Part shown: piece after piece, positions 13,247 to 25,966 of the stretch | Position numbering within the stretch: the first letter of the stretch is position 1 | Layout of the letters: each line of letters begins with the position of its first letter | Assembly: GCA_018902385.1 (NCBI GenBank) | Contig: JABSSW010000008.1 | Location: 1-64,000 of the forward strand | DNA: 64,000 nt | Reading direction: 5' to 3' | DNA from: Physcia stellaris | Lineage: Eukaryota > Ascomycota > Lecanoromycetes > Caliciales > Physciaceae | The notes under the pieces: model-generated | Databases searched by the model: none | What the model saw: only the letters and a program-made list of their open reading frames with translations | Told to the model about the DNA's origin: nothing | Program-made: the position numbers and the translations under genes

Positions 13247-16200
13247 CGTCGAAAAAAATGTTCGATTGATTTTGACGTTTGAAATTTGTTTCGAATCGTT
13301 TAATCAAATAGTCAAAAAAATTGTATTTTTCAAATTGTTTCAAATCAACAACGTTTCGTCAAAAACAAATTTCAAAAATTGAAATTTGTTTTAAATCGTT
13401 CATTGTTGATTCAAAATTTATTTTTGAAATATTGAATTGTTTCAAAATGTTTCAAAACGCATCAAATAAATTCATTTTTTTTCGCATAATTTTTGATTGA
13501 TTTTTTTTTTGTTTTTTGTTGATTGTTGTTCGTTCAATTTGATCAAAAACAATCATGTTTTCAAAAATTATTTGTTTTTTGATGAATTCATTTTTTTTTT
13601 TTGTTTTGAATATTCAAATCGTTTTTTTTTTTTTTTAATATCAATCAAAATCATTGACAATTTGTTTCGTTTTTGTCGTATCAAATATTTTTTATTTTTT
13701 TTGATTTCGCGTTTGTTTTGAAATTTTTGTTTTAAAATGATCATTAACGTCATTTTTATCATTGAATTTATCGATTCGTGTTAAATTACAATTAAATTTT
13801 GATTGATTGTTTTTATCAAACACGAAATGCAAAATTTGTATTCAATATATATTAAAAAAATAATCACATTTTTTGCATCGTTATTGATTTTTCGAAACGT
13901 TTTTTATAATTCATTTGCAATTTTTTTTTTTTCATTGAATTGTAATTTTCATTCGTTTTGATAAATCAAAATTTTCGATGCAAAATATATTCAAATATTT
14001 TTTCGTTTTGTACATTCATTTTTTTACATCATGTTTGTCAATTCAAATCGTAAAAAACGTTCATTTTTGATCGTTTTGTTGTTCAATAAAATGATAAATT
14101 TCATTTTTTTTTTCGACGATTCGATTTCAAAATTTGCGTTTTTTATATTTTGTTATTTATAATTGAACAATAAACACATTGACATCGCATATGTGAATTC
14201 GATTTATCAATTTTTCGACACGTTTTTCAATTGTTTCGTTTTCGTATTGAATTCGTTTTTTTTATTTTTTGTTTTTTTGTTTTCAATGAATCGACATTCG
14301 AATTTTCGACAATTGATATCACGCGATCATTGTTTGTAAAAAATTTGAAAACAAAACGAAAATTCGAAATCGTGTCAATTTTTTTTTTTCAAAAAATATG
14401 ATATGATATTGTTATAATTGACATTAATTTTTCGATTAACGAATTCATCGATCATATTCGAATTATTGATATCAATTTGAAAATTGTTTGATATAAAAAC
14501 GCGTGAAACAGTTTTTTTGTTGTTTCGCAAAATTTTGATCGTTTCGATGAAATAATCACATTTCAATGAAATGATTTTTGAAATTTCATTATTTTTTGCG
14601 TTGATTGTGATTCGATTTTTGATTTTGTTTTGAAAATATTTGCAAATTTCGTTTTGAACACGAAAATTCAAATTTTTTCAAATTAACATGTAAAATTCGT
14701 AATTGTTTGTTGCATGTTAATAATGTAAAAAATCGAAATAACACGTAACATATTTTTCATCGTTAAATTTTCGAATATCATGTTTGTTTTTTTATTATTC
14801 GCGAAATATTTTTTAATCGTATGATGTATGATTGTAATTACAAAAAATATCATAACAAAACGAAATTTATTGAATATGTTTTTGATGTACATTTGAAAAT
14901 CGAAATCTTTTTTAAAATTTTTGAAAAATATGTCGTAAATCGCGATATTTATAATATCGACGATAAATGAAATAAATTACACAACATTTGTTAATTTTTA
15001 TTGTAATAATTGACACGCATTTATTTATTTTCGATTCAAAATTTTCGTAATTAAAACGAATGAAAACATAATTGTGTAACAATTTCGCAATCAATTGATG
15101 AAAATTGACAATGATTTCGAATTTATAATACGAAATCATTATGTTTTTAATTTTGTAAATTGCATTAAATCGAAAAATGTCGATTAAATCGTACATTTGT
15201 GTTGACGTTAATGTATTTGCATATTTTTTATGTAAATAATTTTACGATTCGCGTTTCGAAATTTTGCGATACATTCATGATTTTCGAATATCGTTTTATG
15301 TTGCGTTCAAACATTCGTTTGCATTTTTTTTACATTTTCAAAATAAAATCGTTGATCGCATCGAAATTATATTTTGTTCAAACGTTTAATTTGATTTTGA
15401 TATATTCATTGAATATTAATGTTTGAAAATTAAAAAAAATTCGTTTTATCAAATATGCATATTCATCATTAATTTTTTTTTTGTTTTTTCGTCGTTTAAT
15501 GATTTTTCAATATTATCGTGTTATTGATATTTTTTTCGAACATTTATGTAACAAAAAATTTTGTCGAAAAAAATGTCGATTTATATCACGTCGATATTTT
15601 CGATTGTTCGTTTTTGATAAAAAAATGAAATCGTTTGATTTGTTTCGATTTGATGTCGATTGTTTTTTCACAATTAATATAAAAATGTTGAAAATATCGA
15701 TTGATATCGAAATTTTAAATTGTAAATGATTCAATACGTTGTTGAATTATTCATGAATAATTTGATTTACAACAATTGTCAAACGTCGTTTTGATGTGAT
15801 ATTCATGTTTTTTTTTTCGAATTTTTATTGTTGTTGTCGTTTTTTGTATCGATTTCGTCGTTCGATATATTTTTGAAATTATTCGAAATAATTTTGCGTT
15901 TTTTGAATGATTTTTGTACGTTTTTTTTTGCGATTGTATTTAAATGTATTTTGTTATGTGCGTGCAAATAATCAATTTGTTTTTAAATTAACAATATCAT
16001 TTGATTGAACAATTTAATTCATGATCAATTAATTGCAACATTGATTGTCGCAAAAAAAACAATTTCGAATATCGATTGTGAATGTTGTACGTAAAATTTC
16101 GTATTGTCAATTTTCGCGTTTTTGATTCGATTTAATTTATTTGAAATTATTGAATTAATCAATCGAATCAATCGTGAATCGAAAACATTATATTGAATTT

Positions 16201-17184
16201 TAATATAAAAATATAAAAATTGAAAAACAAATGTGTTACAATCAACGCGACATCAAATAAATATCAAAAAAAAAACAATGCAATTTAACGCGAAACGTTT
16301 TTAATTGTGATTGACGAAATTGATTGAACAAAATTTTTGTCGTCGATTAAAACAACGATTGTTTGTTTTGATCGTCAAATTATTTTGTTGTTTAACGTGT
16401 TTCGCGAAAATTTAAATTTATTTAATTTTTAACGTGTTTTATCAAATATACGAACGTGTCGTTTATTTTTCGTTTGATTGTTTGTATTTTGCAAAATTGT
16501 GCGATTGAAATCAAATAAATTGTTAAAACAATTTCAAATGTATTAAATTATTATTTATATCAAACATGATTTTTTTTGCGATCGAAATGTTCGATTATAA
16601 CGATCAACATCGAAAAAAAAAATAAAAACATCGTTTTTCGTTATATTGATATTCATTTTTTTAACATAATTTTTTTTTTCAAATTTCGAATTCAAAAATT
16701 TCAATGAACGATAAATGAAACGACGTCAATAATATTTATCGCAATCGTTGTTTTTTATGATTTGTATTTTGCGATATTTTTCGAAATATTCAAAATTAAA
16801 AACACAATTGCGAAAATTGACAAATCGTCACAAACATTTGATCGCGACAATTCAAAATTTTCGCAACACGATTGTTTTTGATGTTAAATTGAAATTCGAA
16901 ATATAACAAAATATTCGAAATAAAATCAAATCAATTAACGTCGTATTTCGATCGCATTTGAATCGATTTGAACATTTGTAAATTGTTTTCGATCGTGTTC
17001 AATGATTTCAACAACAATTGAATGATATCAAAAATAAATATCGACAATGTTTGAATACGATTTATGAATCGTGCGATCGCGAAAATTTTCAACATTCGAA
17101 TACGATTTTCGAAATTTTCACAATTGACGTAATTGCAAAAAATTATATATTGTTTGACATCGAATCAAATTTGCATTAAATTCA
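13247..17184. other. Loop (3.94 kb) between the inverted-repeat arms
   Basis: This is unique sequence with the same saturated composition, bounded by the inner ends of the arms. Several modest minus-strand open stretches (14375-14671, 14683-14892, 14912-15196) lie head to tail. This could be a decayed coding region of the element that carries the repeats, but I recognise no domain. Long T and A runs are common (for example around 13500-13720). There is no sign of host genes. Confidence 0.5.
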
Positions 17185-17317
17185 ATTTGTTTTCAATCAC
17201 ATTTTCAATTTTTGTCAATTTTTTTGATTTTATTTGAATATATTTTTTGTTGCAATTTTCGTTTTCGATTTTTATGAATCGAAAAAAACGAAACAAATCG
17301 TGAAAAAAAAATGAACA

Positions 17318-17510
17318 ATGAAAAAAAAAACAAAAAAAAAATTGAAAAATGATTTGAATACGAAAAATGAATTGAAAATGAAAAATGAATTGTTGACGAA
17401 AAATAAATTGAAAACGAATAATAAAAAAAATGAAAAACGAATTAAAAAAAAAAATGAAAAAAAAATGAAAAATGAATTGAAAACGAAAAAAATTGAACAA
17501 ATGAAAAATC
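17318..17510 (+). repeat. A-rich degenerate short tandem repeat (about 18-bp unit)
   Basis: Imperfect units resembling GAAAAATGAATTGAAAAC follow one another. The plus-strand translation is almost only Lys, Asn, Glu, Leu and Thr. The mirror copy lies at about 12920-13110 in the left arm. It may be the mutated remnant of a low-complexity acidic or polar coding repeat. Confidence 0.65.
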
Positions 17511-20229
17511 GTCGTTGTTGCGACGATTCGCACAACGATATTGACGTTAATGCAATCGATATTTTGAATCGAATTGATCGCAAAATGTCGATTTTTTGAA
17601 AAATTGTGCGTCGATCGTTTTTATAATTCGTTACGTTAATTTTTAATACAAATCGTTAAATCAAAATGTTTTTTTGATTTGCATTGATAATTTATTTTGA
17701 TTTGATTTAATAAAAAATTGCAAATGATAAAATTTATAAAAATACATTTCGAAAATCGCGATTTTTCAAAAACGAAAAAAATCGCATCGTTGATTTTTGA
17801 CATTTTTCAATTTATATAATTCGCAATGTATGAATTTCAATTCGAAATTTATTTTTACATTTTTTTTTCAATATTTGTACAAATTTATCAAATTTCAAAT
17901 GTTTTATCGTGATTTTTTCAAAAAAAATATTTGAAAAAATCATGTTTTTTGATCGACACATTTCGTTATAAAATTTTTTTTTCGAAAAAAAAATGTGATT
18001 GCATCGAAAACGACATTGAATAAATGAAATTTTATAATAAAATTATTATTGCATGATTTTTTTGATAATATTAAATTTGTACGTTTTTTTTTGCAATTGT
18101 TGTTGATTTTTTGAATTCAATAAAACAAACATGTTTTTTTTTATGCGAAATCAACGTTTTCGAATATTGTAAAATATTTTTTTTTGATTGTAATAAAAAT
18201 CGATTGCAATTTTTTTTTGATATTGACATAATTAAATTTGTCATTCAACATTTCATTTTTAATCAATTTTTTTTTTCAAAAAAACGTATATTATTTTGTA
18301 CGTTTTTTCGTTTATTTTTAAATCAATACGAATGCGATCATTTGTTCAATAATTCACGTTCAATTTTTTTCAAATTTTTTCACGAAAAACATTGAAAATA
18401 ATCATTGTGATCGATATTTTCGACATGTAATTCGCATTCGCACGAACGCGTCAAACAAACAATTAAACAAACAATTGATATATGAATTTGCGAATAATGT
18501 CGAATTTGATCGTCGAATTGCACGTTGTGTAACAATGCAATAAATTTTTTTCGAATTCGAAATGTTGATATATTCGTATAACGATTAAATGAAAATCGAC
18601 GAATATAAAAATAAAATGCAACGATATTCATGCAATCGTCAAAAAAAATTAAATGAAATCGATCAAACGCGATCAATCGCGTTCGATTGAATTAATTTCA
18701 ATCAAATTGTTTCAATTTTTAATTCGATCGTTAAATCGTGTTAAAATAAAAAAAATTATTTTGATCGTTAACGTGTTTCATGCGATTGAATTCATTTCGT
18801 TTAACGTTCGTATCGTTTAACGTTAAAAACGATTTGTTGTTTTTTTGAAACATTTGCATCATTAACGTGTTTTGACGCATCGTGATAATTCGCGAATTCG
18901 TTATTTTGTTATAAAAACGATCACATGTTTCAAATGTTTTGATTTTTAAAAAATATCAATCAAATCACAAATTTCATTCACAAATTCAATTCACATATTC
19001 ATTAACATTTTTTATTTTCAATTTTCGAATTGTGAAAATTTTTTTGATTTATCACAATTTTTTTTTAAAATTTTTGACAATGAAATTTTTTGATGTCATT
19101 CAACAAAATTCATTCGAAATTTGACATGAAATTTATAAACATATCAATTATCAACGTTCATATTAACATTTCGAATTTGTCGATTATTGAACGATATTCA
19201 ATGTCAATTCGAAATGATTGATTCGTCGTCAATAATTTTTGTTTCAATCATTTTTTTTTTTTAATTTTTGTGTAAACGTTTCGTCGAAATCGATCGAATT
19301 GCGAATTCGAATGCAAATTTTGATTGATCGATACAAATATCAAACGATTTTATTTTTTTCAATATTATTCATAAATCAAATGTCAATGACGACGAAAAAA
19401 AATTTTGTATTTCGATATTTTTTATCGAATTCAAATTGTCAATGTTAAAAAAAAATGAAAATCAAATGTCGCGACAATTTGTGAACGATTGAAATTCGTA
19501 TCAACAAATTGAAACAAAAATTGAAAAAAAAAATTGAACAAATTCGAAAATGACGTTAACGAACAATCGTTGTTCAAACAAATTCGAATTACATTTTTTT
19601 TTTCGAAATCACAATTCGTGAAACATTTCGATCGATTCGAATGTTATTGTCATGAATACAATTGTTATGAAAAAATAAATGTGAAAAAAAAAAAAATTTT
19701 TTTTTTTGTTGTTAAACATTAAATATTTGAATCAATCATACACAATTGTAAATCATTGAAAAATCGCGAATTTAAAATTTGAATAAAATAATAATTACAA
19801 CATTTTTTTGTGAACGCAATTTGATAATGTCAATATCAACGACAAAAAACAAAAAATTTGAAATAAATAAACAATTGCGACATTTTTATTCGATGCGATT
19901 ATGCGAAAAAAATTTATTGTGATAACGTTTTTTAACGATAATCACAATGAAATTCATTTGCATCAAATCAAATTTGTTTCGATAATAAAATTTTGAACGT
20001 TTATTTTGTAATTAAAATTATGTTTCGAAAATTGATGAAACAAATTTTTGAAAAAAACAATTTCGAAAACGAACATATTCACATATTGCGCGATCGAAAC
20101 GTCGTCGCGAATGTAAATCACGTGTTGAAACAAATTTTTTTGTTCAACATTTTGAAATCAATGATTGAAAAAATAACATCATGTCGACAATAATATGTGA
20201 AACAATAAATTTTTTTATTTTTTTTATTA

Positions 20230-20445
20230 ATTTTGACAAAAAAATGAACGTCGATAATAAAATCGTCGACAAAATCAAATGCGAAAATGAAAATGTAACG
20301 ACGTCGATAATCAAAAAAATCGTCGACAAAATCAAATGCGAAAAAATGAAAATGTGACGTCGACAAAATAATAATTTCGTCGATAAAATCAAATCAAAAA
20401 AATCGAAAATAAAAAAATAACGTCGATAATAAAATTCGACAAAAT
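20230..20445. repeat. Minisatellite, about 57-bp unit, about 4 copies (right arm)
   Basis: The unit start CGTCGA recurs at 20264, 20321 and 20378 (57 bp apart), with a further diverged copy about 56 bp on. It is the mirror of the 50-bp array at 9975-10195, with an extra A-rich segment in each unit. Confidence 0.85.
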
Positions 20446-20713
20446 CAAAACGAAATTTGAAATCATTTTTCGATTTTCGACAATTAATCGTTAACAACGA
20501 ATTTTTCGAATTTTTAAAAATTAAAATTATTCGCAAAAAAATCGTGAAATATTTTGAATCGTTCGTTTTTTAAAAAATTTGAAATTTTCATGTCATTTTT
20601 CGTCAAACAAATTGAACGATAACAACGTTAATTCATCAATAATTTTTGTTTCGACGTGAAAAAAACATTCAACAAATTAAATGATTTGAATTTCATTCAA
20701 AAATTGAAAATTC

Positions 20714-23700
20714 AAAAATCAAAATTTTTCAAAACAATTTTTATTGTTTCGATTTAAAAATTTCGTTTGTTAAATCAATTACGTCGATTTTTCGTCAAAT
20801 TCAAAAACGATTATAAACATGATTTTTATCGATTAATTGATTGATTTAAAAACAAAATTTCATTTTGAAAAATTCGATTACAATTGAAAATTTTGTTTCA
20901 ACGTACATCAAAAATTTCAAAAACGTCAATAACGATAAATTACAAATAAAATTGAATTTTGATATCGATTCGAAAATTTGATTCGAAAAATTGACAATTA
21001 TACGTCAAAAACGCGATTGATGAATTTTTAAAAAAAAATTTATTCACGAAAAATATTTTGATTTTTTTCAAAAACGATTTTTAATCATTATTTGTACGTT
21101 ATCATTCAACGATAAAAAACATAAATTAAAAATTTTAATAAACATTTGATGCAATCGATTATGTATTTTTGATTAATAAAAAATCGCAATCAAATTTTCA
21201 ACGCAAATGTTTGAATATTTGAAAAATTCATTATTTTTATTGAAATCGAAATTATTGATTAAATTCGACGATCGAAATTTTTTTTTATAATTCACGCGAT
21301 ATATTTCAAATTGACGATAAAATTACATTTCGAATTGATTTTTTTTGTTAATCATTGATTTCGATAATCATTCGATAATTTTAAAAAAATCAAAATGAAC
21401 AAAAATCGAAATTATATTGAAATGATTTACGATAAAAATTTTTAAATCGTTCAAATGCAAAATCACGATAATATATTCAATCAAACGATGCAAATTCGTC
21501 ATTTAAAAATTTTCAAATCAAATCGTATAAAATGTATTTAATTGACGTGAAAATGCAAAAAATTATCGCAAAAAAATAATACAAAACACATAACGACGAT
21601 TGAAATTTCGATATATCGATTTTATCACGTTTCAAAATCAAATCATTATTTTTTGTTGTTGAAAACGAATTTGACGTAATTCGATTCGAAATGTTTCGAA
21701 TATTCAATAAATTCAAAAATCGATGACGACGATCAATCGTCAACAATTGAATCAAATAATTTAAAAATTGATATCACGACGATTACGAAAACGACATTCG
21801 TTAAAAAAAAATTGAAAAATCAACGCAAAAAACGATGAAAAACGAAAAAACAACAATCAAAATTTTCATTATTTTCAGAATTGAATTTTGACGATTCGAT
21901 GAATATCGCAATGATTGATACAATTTTTTTTTGTTTGTTGATCGATGTCAAAAATCGAAAACAAAAAATTCAATTTTTTTTCATTACGATCAATCAAATC
22001 GATTTCGCGTTCAAAATTTTACAAACGAATTTTGAATCGTTGAAAATTGTCGTTATAATTCAAAAATTTTTGAAACATGAATAAATCAAATCGATATTCG
22101 AACGCATCATGAAAAAAATATTAAAATATTTTCATCATTTATCAAAAATAATCGATTTTTAAAAAATTATTCAATTATTTTTTCATAAATTATACGATTA
22201 TAAAATCGAATTTTTGAACGATAACAATTTTTTATTTCGCAATAAAATGTGTTTTTTATTCGAATTCAAATTTAAAAAACTCAAAAAATATTTGAAAAAA
22301 AATTTGCAAAAAAAATTTATCGTATTTAATCAAACGACATATATTTTATTTGTTTTATTTGCGATTAAATTCGATAATCAATTACGTTTGAAAAAATTAT
22401 CGTTGATTCAATAATATAACGAAACGTAATCGATATTTTATTTTTTTGATCGAAAAAATTTTGATCAAAATTCAAAATTGCAAATATTTGATCAAATTGA
22501 ATATTATATCAATTTTCAATAAATTTCAAATGAATGAAAAACATGAAAAATTCATTACGTTCGTCATTTTTATGAAATCGTATAAATATCGAACATTACT
22601 TTTGAATTAATCAATGATTTTGCGAATTGACAACATTACATGAATAATTTTTCGTTCATTTTTTGAACGAGTTTTGTCAAATTTATTTGAATGACATATT
22701 CATTTACAAATTCAAAAAAAAAAAAACATATCGTGCACGTTCGAACAATATTGAAAAAATTCAAAAAGTCGATTTACAAATGAATATTGAAAAATGCGAA
22801 TTTTTTTAAAAAAATGATTTTTTTAAACGTTATATTTTCGATGAATGATTTTCGCATAAATTCAAAAAAAAATACAAATTATCGTTGATTGAACACAATT
22901 TATCAATTTCAAAAAAGTACAAATTTTCGTGAATTTCGTTAATTTTTATCGACGTTTCATTCGTGATTTTTCGAAAAAAATTAAAATTTTCATTCGAATG
23001 ATCAAAAAAATTCGTAAAATTCGAATGAATTACGAAAACAAAAAATATTTTCAATTTATTCAAAAAAACGATGATCGAAATGTTTATATTTGTCATTACG
23101 ATAAAATCAAACAAATCGTTTTAAAAATCGATTTTTCAAATTACGTCAATGCGAAAAAATTTCGCAATACGATGAAAAAATTTTTTTTTACATTTCGTTG
23201 TTTTTTACAGTCGAAACATGATTTTTCGAATGCAATTACGAAATTTATAACAAAAAATTATTGATTATTATTCGTTGTTTGAAACATTGACGTTCGAAAT
23301 TCGAAAACATTGAAAAATTCATAAAAATTTTCATTGATTACAAAAATTTGAAAATTTTCATGATTTCGAAAAAATTAATTTTTCGTCAAATTCGTTGAAT
23401 CGAAATTTTATCGAAATTCAACATCGTCATTCAATTTCAATTTGAAATTCAAAACGTTAAAATTGACGTTTTGATTCGTATTCGAATTCAAAATTTTTCA
23501 AAATTTTTTAATGACGAACATCAATATAAAAAACAAATATTGTTATTTCGAAACGATTCGAAATTCATGTTATCGAATTTGACGAATCAATTTACGAACG
23601 AATTTTCGTCGTCAACAAAACAAACGACGATTGCAAAACATATCGTGAAACATTTAATCAAAATTTCATTTTCGTGAATAAAATTAATTTACGCGATTGT

Positions 23701-24365
23701 CAAAAAAAAACGATATTTTATATTACAAAAATTGATTGTGAATGTTTGTTGATGTTTTTTTATTCGTTGATTTTTTCAAAAAAATTTATGAACTTTCAAC
23801 GTCAAATCATTTTGAATTTAATCGCATGAAAAATTTTTTACGTCGCGATTATCATCGATTCAATATGCGCAAAATCGTTCGTCGATACGTACGTAATTAT
23901 CACGATTGTCAACGAATCAAAATTTTTAAAAATCGCAAAAACGATTTATTTATTTTTTTGATTATATTTTTGCAACGTTGAATCGATATATCGATGAATT
24001 TTATTACGAAAATGTTTGACGTTCACGATCGTAACGTCATTTGCACGATAATCGACAAATTTAACAAAAAACGTCATTATACATTTTGCGAAAAAAAACG
24101 AAAACACGAATATTGAAATTATAACGAAAATATTAAATTTTTCAATTTACGTTTTTCGTATTTACGATTTATTTTTTTTATAACATTTGATCGAAATTTT
24201 TTCGTGTATTCATGTTGACAAGTTTTTGCAAAATGTTTTCAAATGTAAATTTTCACGATTTTTCATTTAAAAATTGATAATTTTTTCGAAAAATCAACAA
24301 AACATCGAAAAACAATTGCGACAATATTCAATTTGCAAAACGATTGAAACGTTTAATAAATTTTT
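20714..24365 (+). mobile_element. Gypsy-2B: degraded Gypsy pol (reverse transcriptase, RNase H, integrase N-half)
   Basis: Plus-strand domains appear in Ty3/Gypsy order: the reverse transcriptase N-part (about 22214-22430), a palm-like segment (about 22650-22760), the linker and RNase H (22929-23264 and beyond), the integrase His2-Cys2 zinc-binding segment (23742-23981, with a clear CQRIK-type segment), and the start of the integrase catalytic core (about 23985-24360). Sequence from 20.7 to 22.2 kb would hold gag and protease, but I cannot recognise them. The element ends abruptly inside the integrase where the less mutated stretch begins. The core matches Gypsy-2A, so these are probably two copies of one family. 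Composition is saturated. It is broken, with many breaks. Confidence 0.78.
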
Positions 24366-25630
24366 CTATAATAAAATATTTTGTAAATTCGTTTCGCGCG
24401 AATGATCGAAAAATCGAAAAGAATTGAATAAAATAAAATTCAGAATTCGTTGCTTAAAATCGATGTTTGATCAATATTTAATTCACGTTCTCAAATAGAA
24501 AAATCGATTTAATCTTTTTTCGATATCATCAAATTTTTGTATATTTCGTGTTGAGTTATTTGAAAATTTTTAATCGAACATGACAATTGCGTTTTTTCTT
24601 ATTTTTGTTTTTCAAAATTATAGAATTAAATATTGCGAACAAAAAAAATTCGAAAAAAATCGTTAATCGATTTTATATTGATGATGTTATCGTGTTTCGA
24701 ACGTGAATTTATTTTAATTGCATTTTGTCAAATTCGTCATCATAACAAATTCATTTTTCATTTTCATATCGCGTTTTCATTTTTTTTACATCATTTTCAT
24801 TTATTTGTATTGTTTTGTTTTTGTTTTCAAACATGTTTTCATTTGATCAGTTTGCGTTTGCTGTCAACGAACAGCAAAATCGACACACATTGTACGCAAT
24901 CAATCAAGTTCGTCGTTAACAATTCGCGATGTGAATGAATTTTTATGAAATTATCATTTTGTTTTTTTATTTTGCAGATTCAGCGAAAACAACGTTTAAG
25001 CGATTTTTTAACGATGTTATCGATATTGCTAACAACGTGCTTTCTAAAAAACGCGAAAGAAAAACAGAATATCGAAAAAACGTTTTTTAAATAATTTGAT
25101 CGCTCAGAGTTTTCTACAATTTTATTTTTTCGAATTTGTTGTTGTACGTTTTCGTCAAGAAATACGACGTTTTGAACGATTAACAAGTCAAAATTTTTTG
25201 TTTTTCAATTTCTATTTCAAGAAAACGATAATGACGACGATTTCGATTTATCTTTTGTTTTTTTCGAATATTGATTTTTCGATCACGATTTCGATTTCGA
25301 ATCTGATAACGAAACGAAAAATTTCGTTTTTTGACGACAAGCGAAGAAGCGATCAGTTGTCACGAAATAACAATATACGATCAATCAACAAAAGAATCAG
25401 ATCAAATGATCAGATTCGAATTCGAATCACGTTCGAAAATCAGAATCGAAAAATACGCGTGACAAATTTAAGTTTTGAATTTTGATTATTTCAGTGTTCG
25501 AAAATTGATACAAATATAATTTCGCACGTGTTTGAAAATTACGAATCGATGAAAACGTTTGTTTATTTTTGCAAAATTTATCGATATTTCGAAAAACGCG
25601 ATAAAAATTTCAACAAACAATATTGACATT
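24366..25630 (+). mobile_element. Unclassified, less mutated remnant, possibly gag-like
   Basis: From about 24,366 CpT and ApG reappear, as in Gypsy-1, and the stretch ends at the left LTR of Gypsy-4. Around 24,980-25,470 on the plus strand there is coding-like sequence with a basic segment followed by a long Asp/Ser-rich and Arg/Asn-rich segment. This composition is seen in some retroelement gag proteins, but I see no diagnostic motif. Its level of mutation suggests an age similar to Gypsy-1. It may be an insertion in Gypsy-2B that was later cut by Gypsy-4. It is broken. Confidence 0.4.
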
Positions 25631-25950
25631 TGTAAGATTCGTATTAGAAATAGTATAATCTAATGAATTATTGACATCAAAAATGTATAACTTGAAATAT
25701 AATATATTGATTTATTAATCGTTACAGAACAAATTACGTTTTGCAATTGTTTTTTATTTACATTTTATTTGTTCAATCGTACGAATTCGATCGATTTCGA
25801 CTGAAAATATGAACTTGTTGAATTTATCGTTGATCGAATTGTAAAATGATTGAAATTGATTTTTTTCGAAATCATTCGAATTTCGATAATCGAATTGCTT
25901 GACGAAATGCGAATCGCATTTTCGAAAATTTTGAATTTTTATTTTTTACA
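25631..25950 (-). repeat. Gypsy-4 left LTR (3' LTR of the minus-strand element)
   Basis: It is 320 bp, begins TGTAA and ends TTACA, and is a direct repeat of 31906-32225 over its full length. About 18 differences were counted by eye, with only one transversion. Most of the transitions (12 of 17) are in CT/AG context, 5 in CA/TG and none in CG. Confidence 0.93.
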
Positions 25951-25966
25951 TACGTTTTTTTTTTAA
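25951..25966 (-). other. Polypurine-tract-like site of Gypsy-4
   Basis: Directly inside the left LTR the minus strand carries a run of about ten A preceded by ATGTTA. This matches the expected position of a plus-strand priming polypurine tract next to the 3' LTR and agrees with the minus orientation of the coding remnants. Part of the original G content has probably been lost to mutation. Confidence 0.5.

Larger units (their letters stand above)
17185..20713. repeat. Right arm (about 3.5 kb) of the very large inverted repeat
   Basis: This is the partner of 9760-13246 in opposite orientation. The outer part (20144-20460) holds the minisatellite, and the inner part (17318-17510) holds an A-rich run of about 18-bp imperfect repeats built on AAAAATGAATTGAAAA. 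This arm keeps more CA/TG than the left one, which has TA at many of the same places (seen in 18939-19250 against 11161-11470). A polar stretch at 19534-19722 (+) might be coding remnant, but it matches no family I know. Confidence 0.88.
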
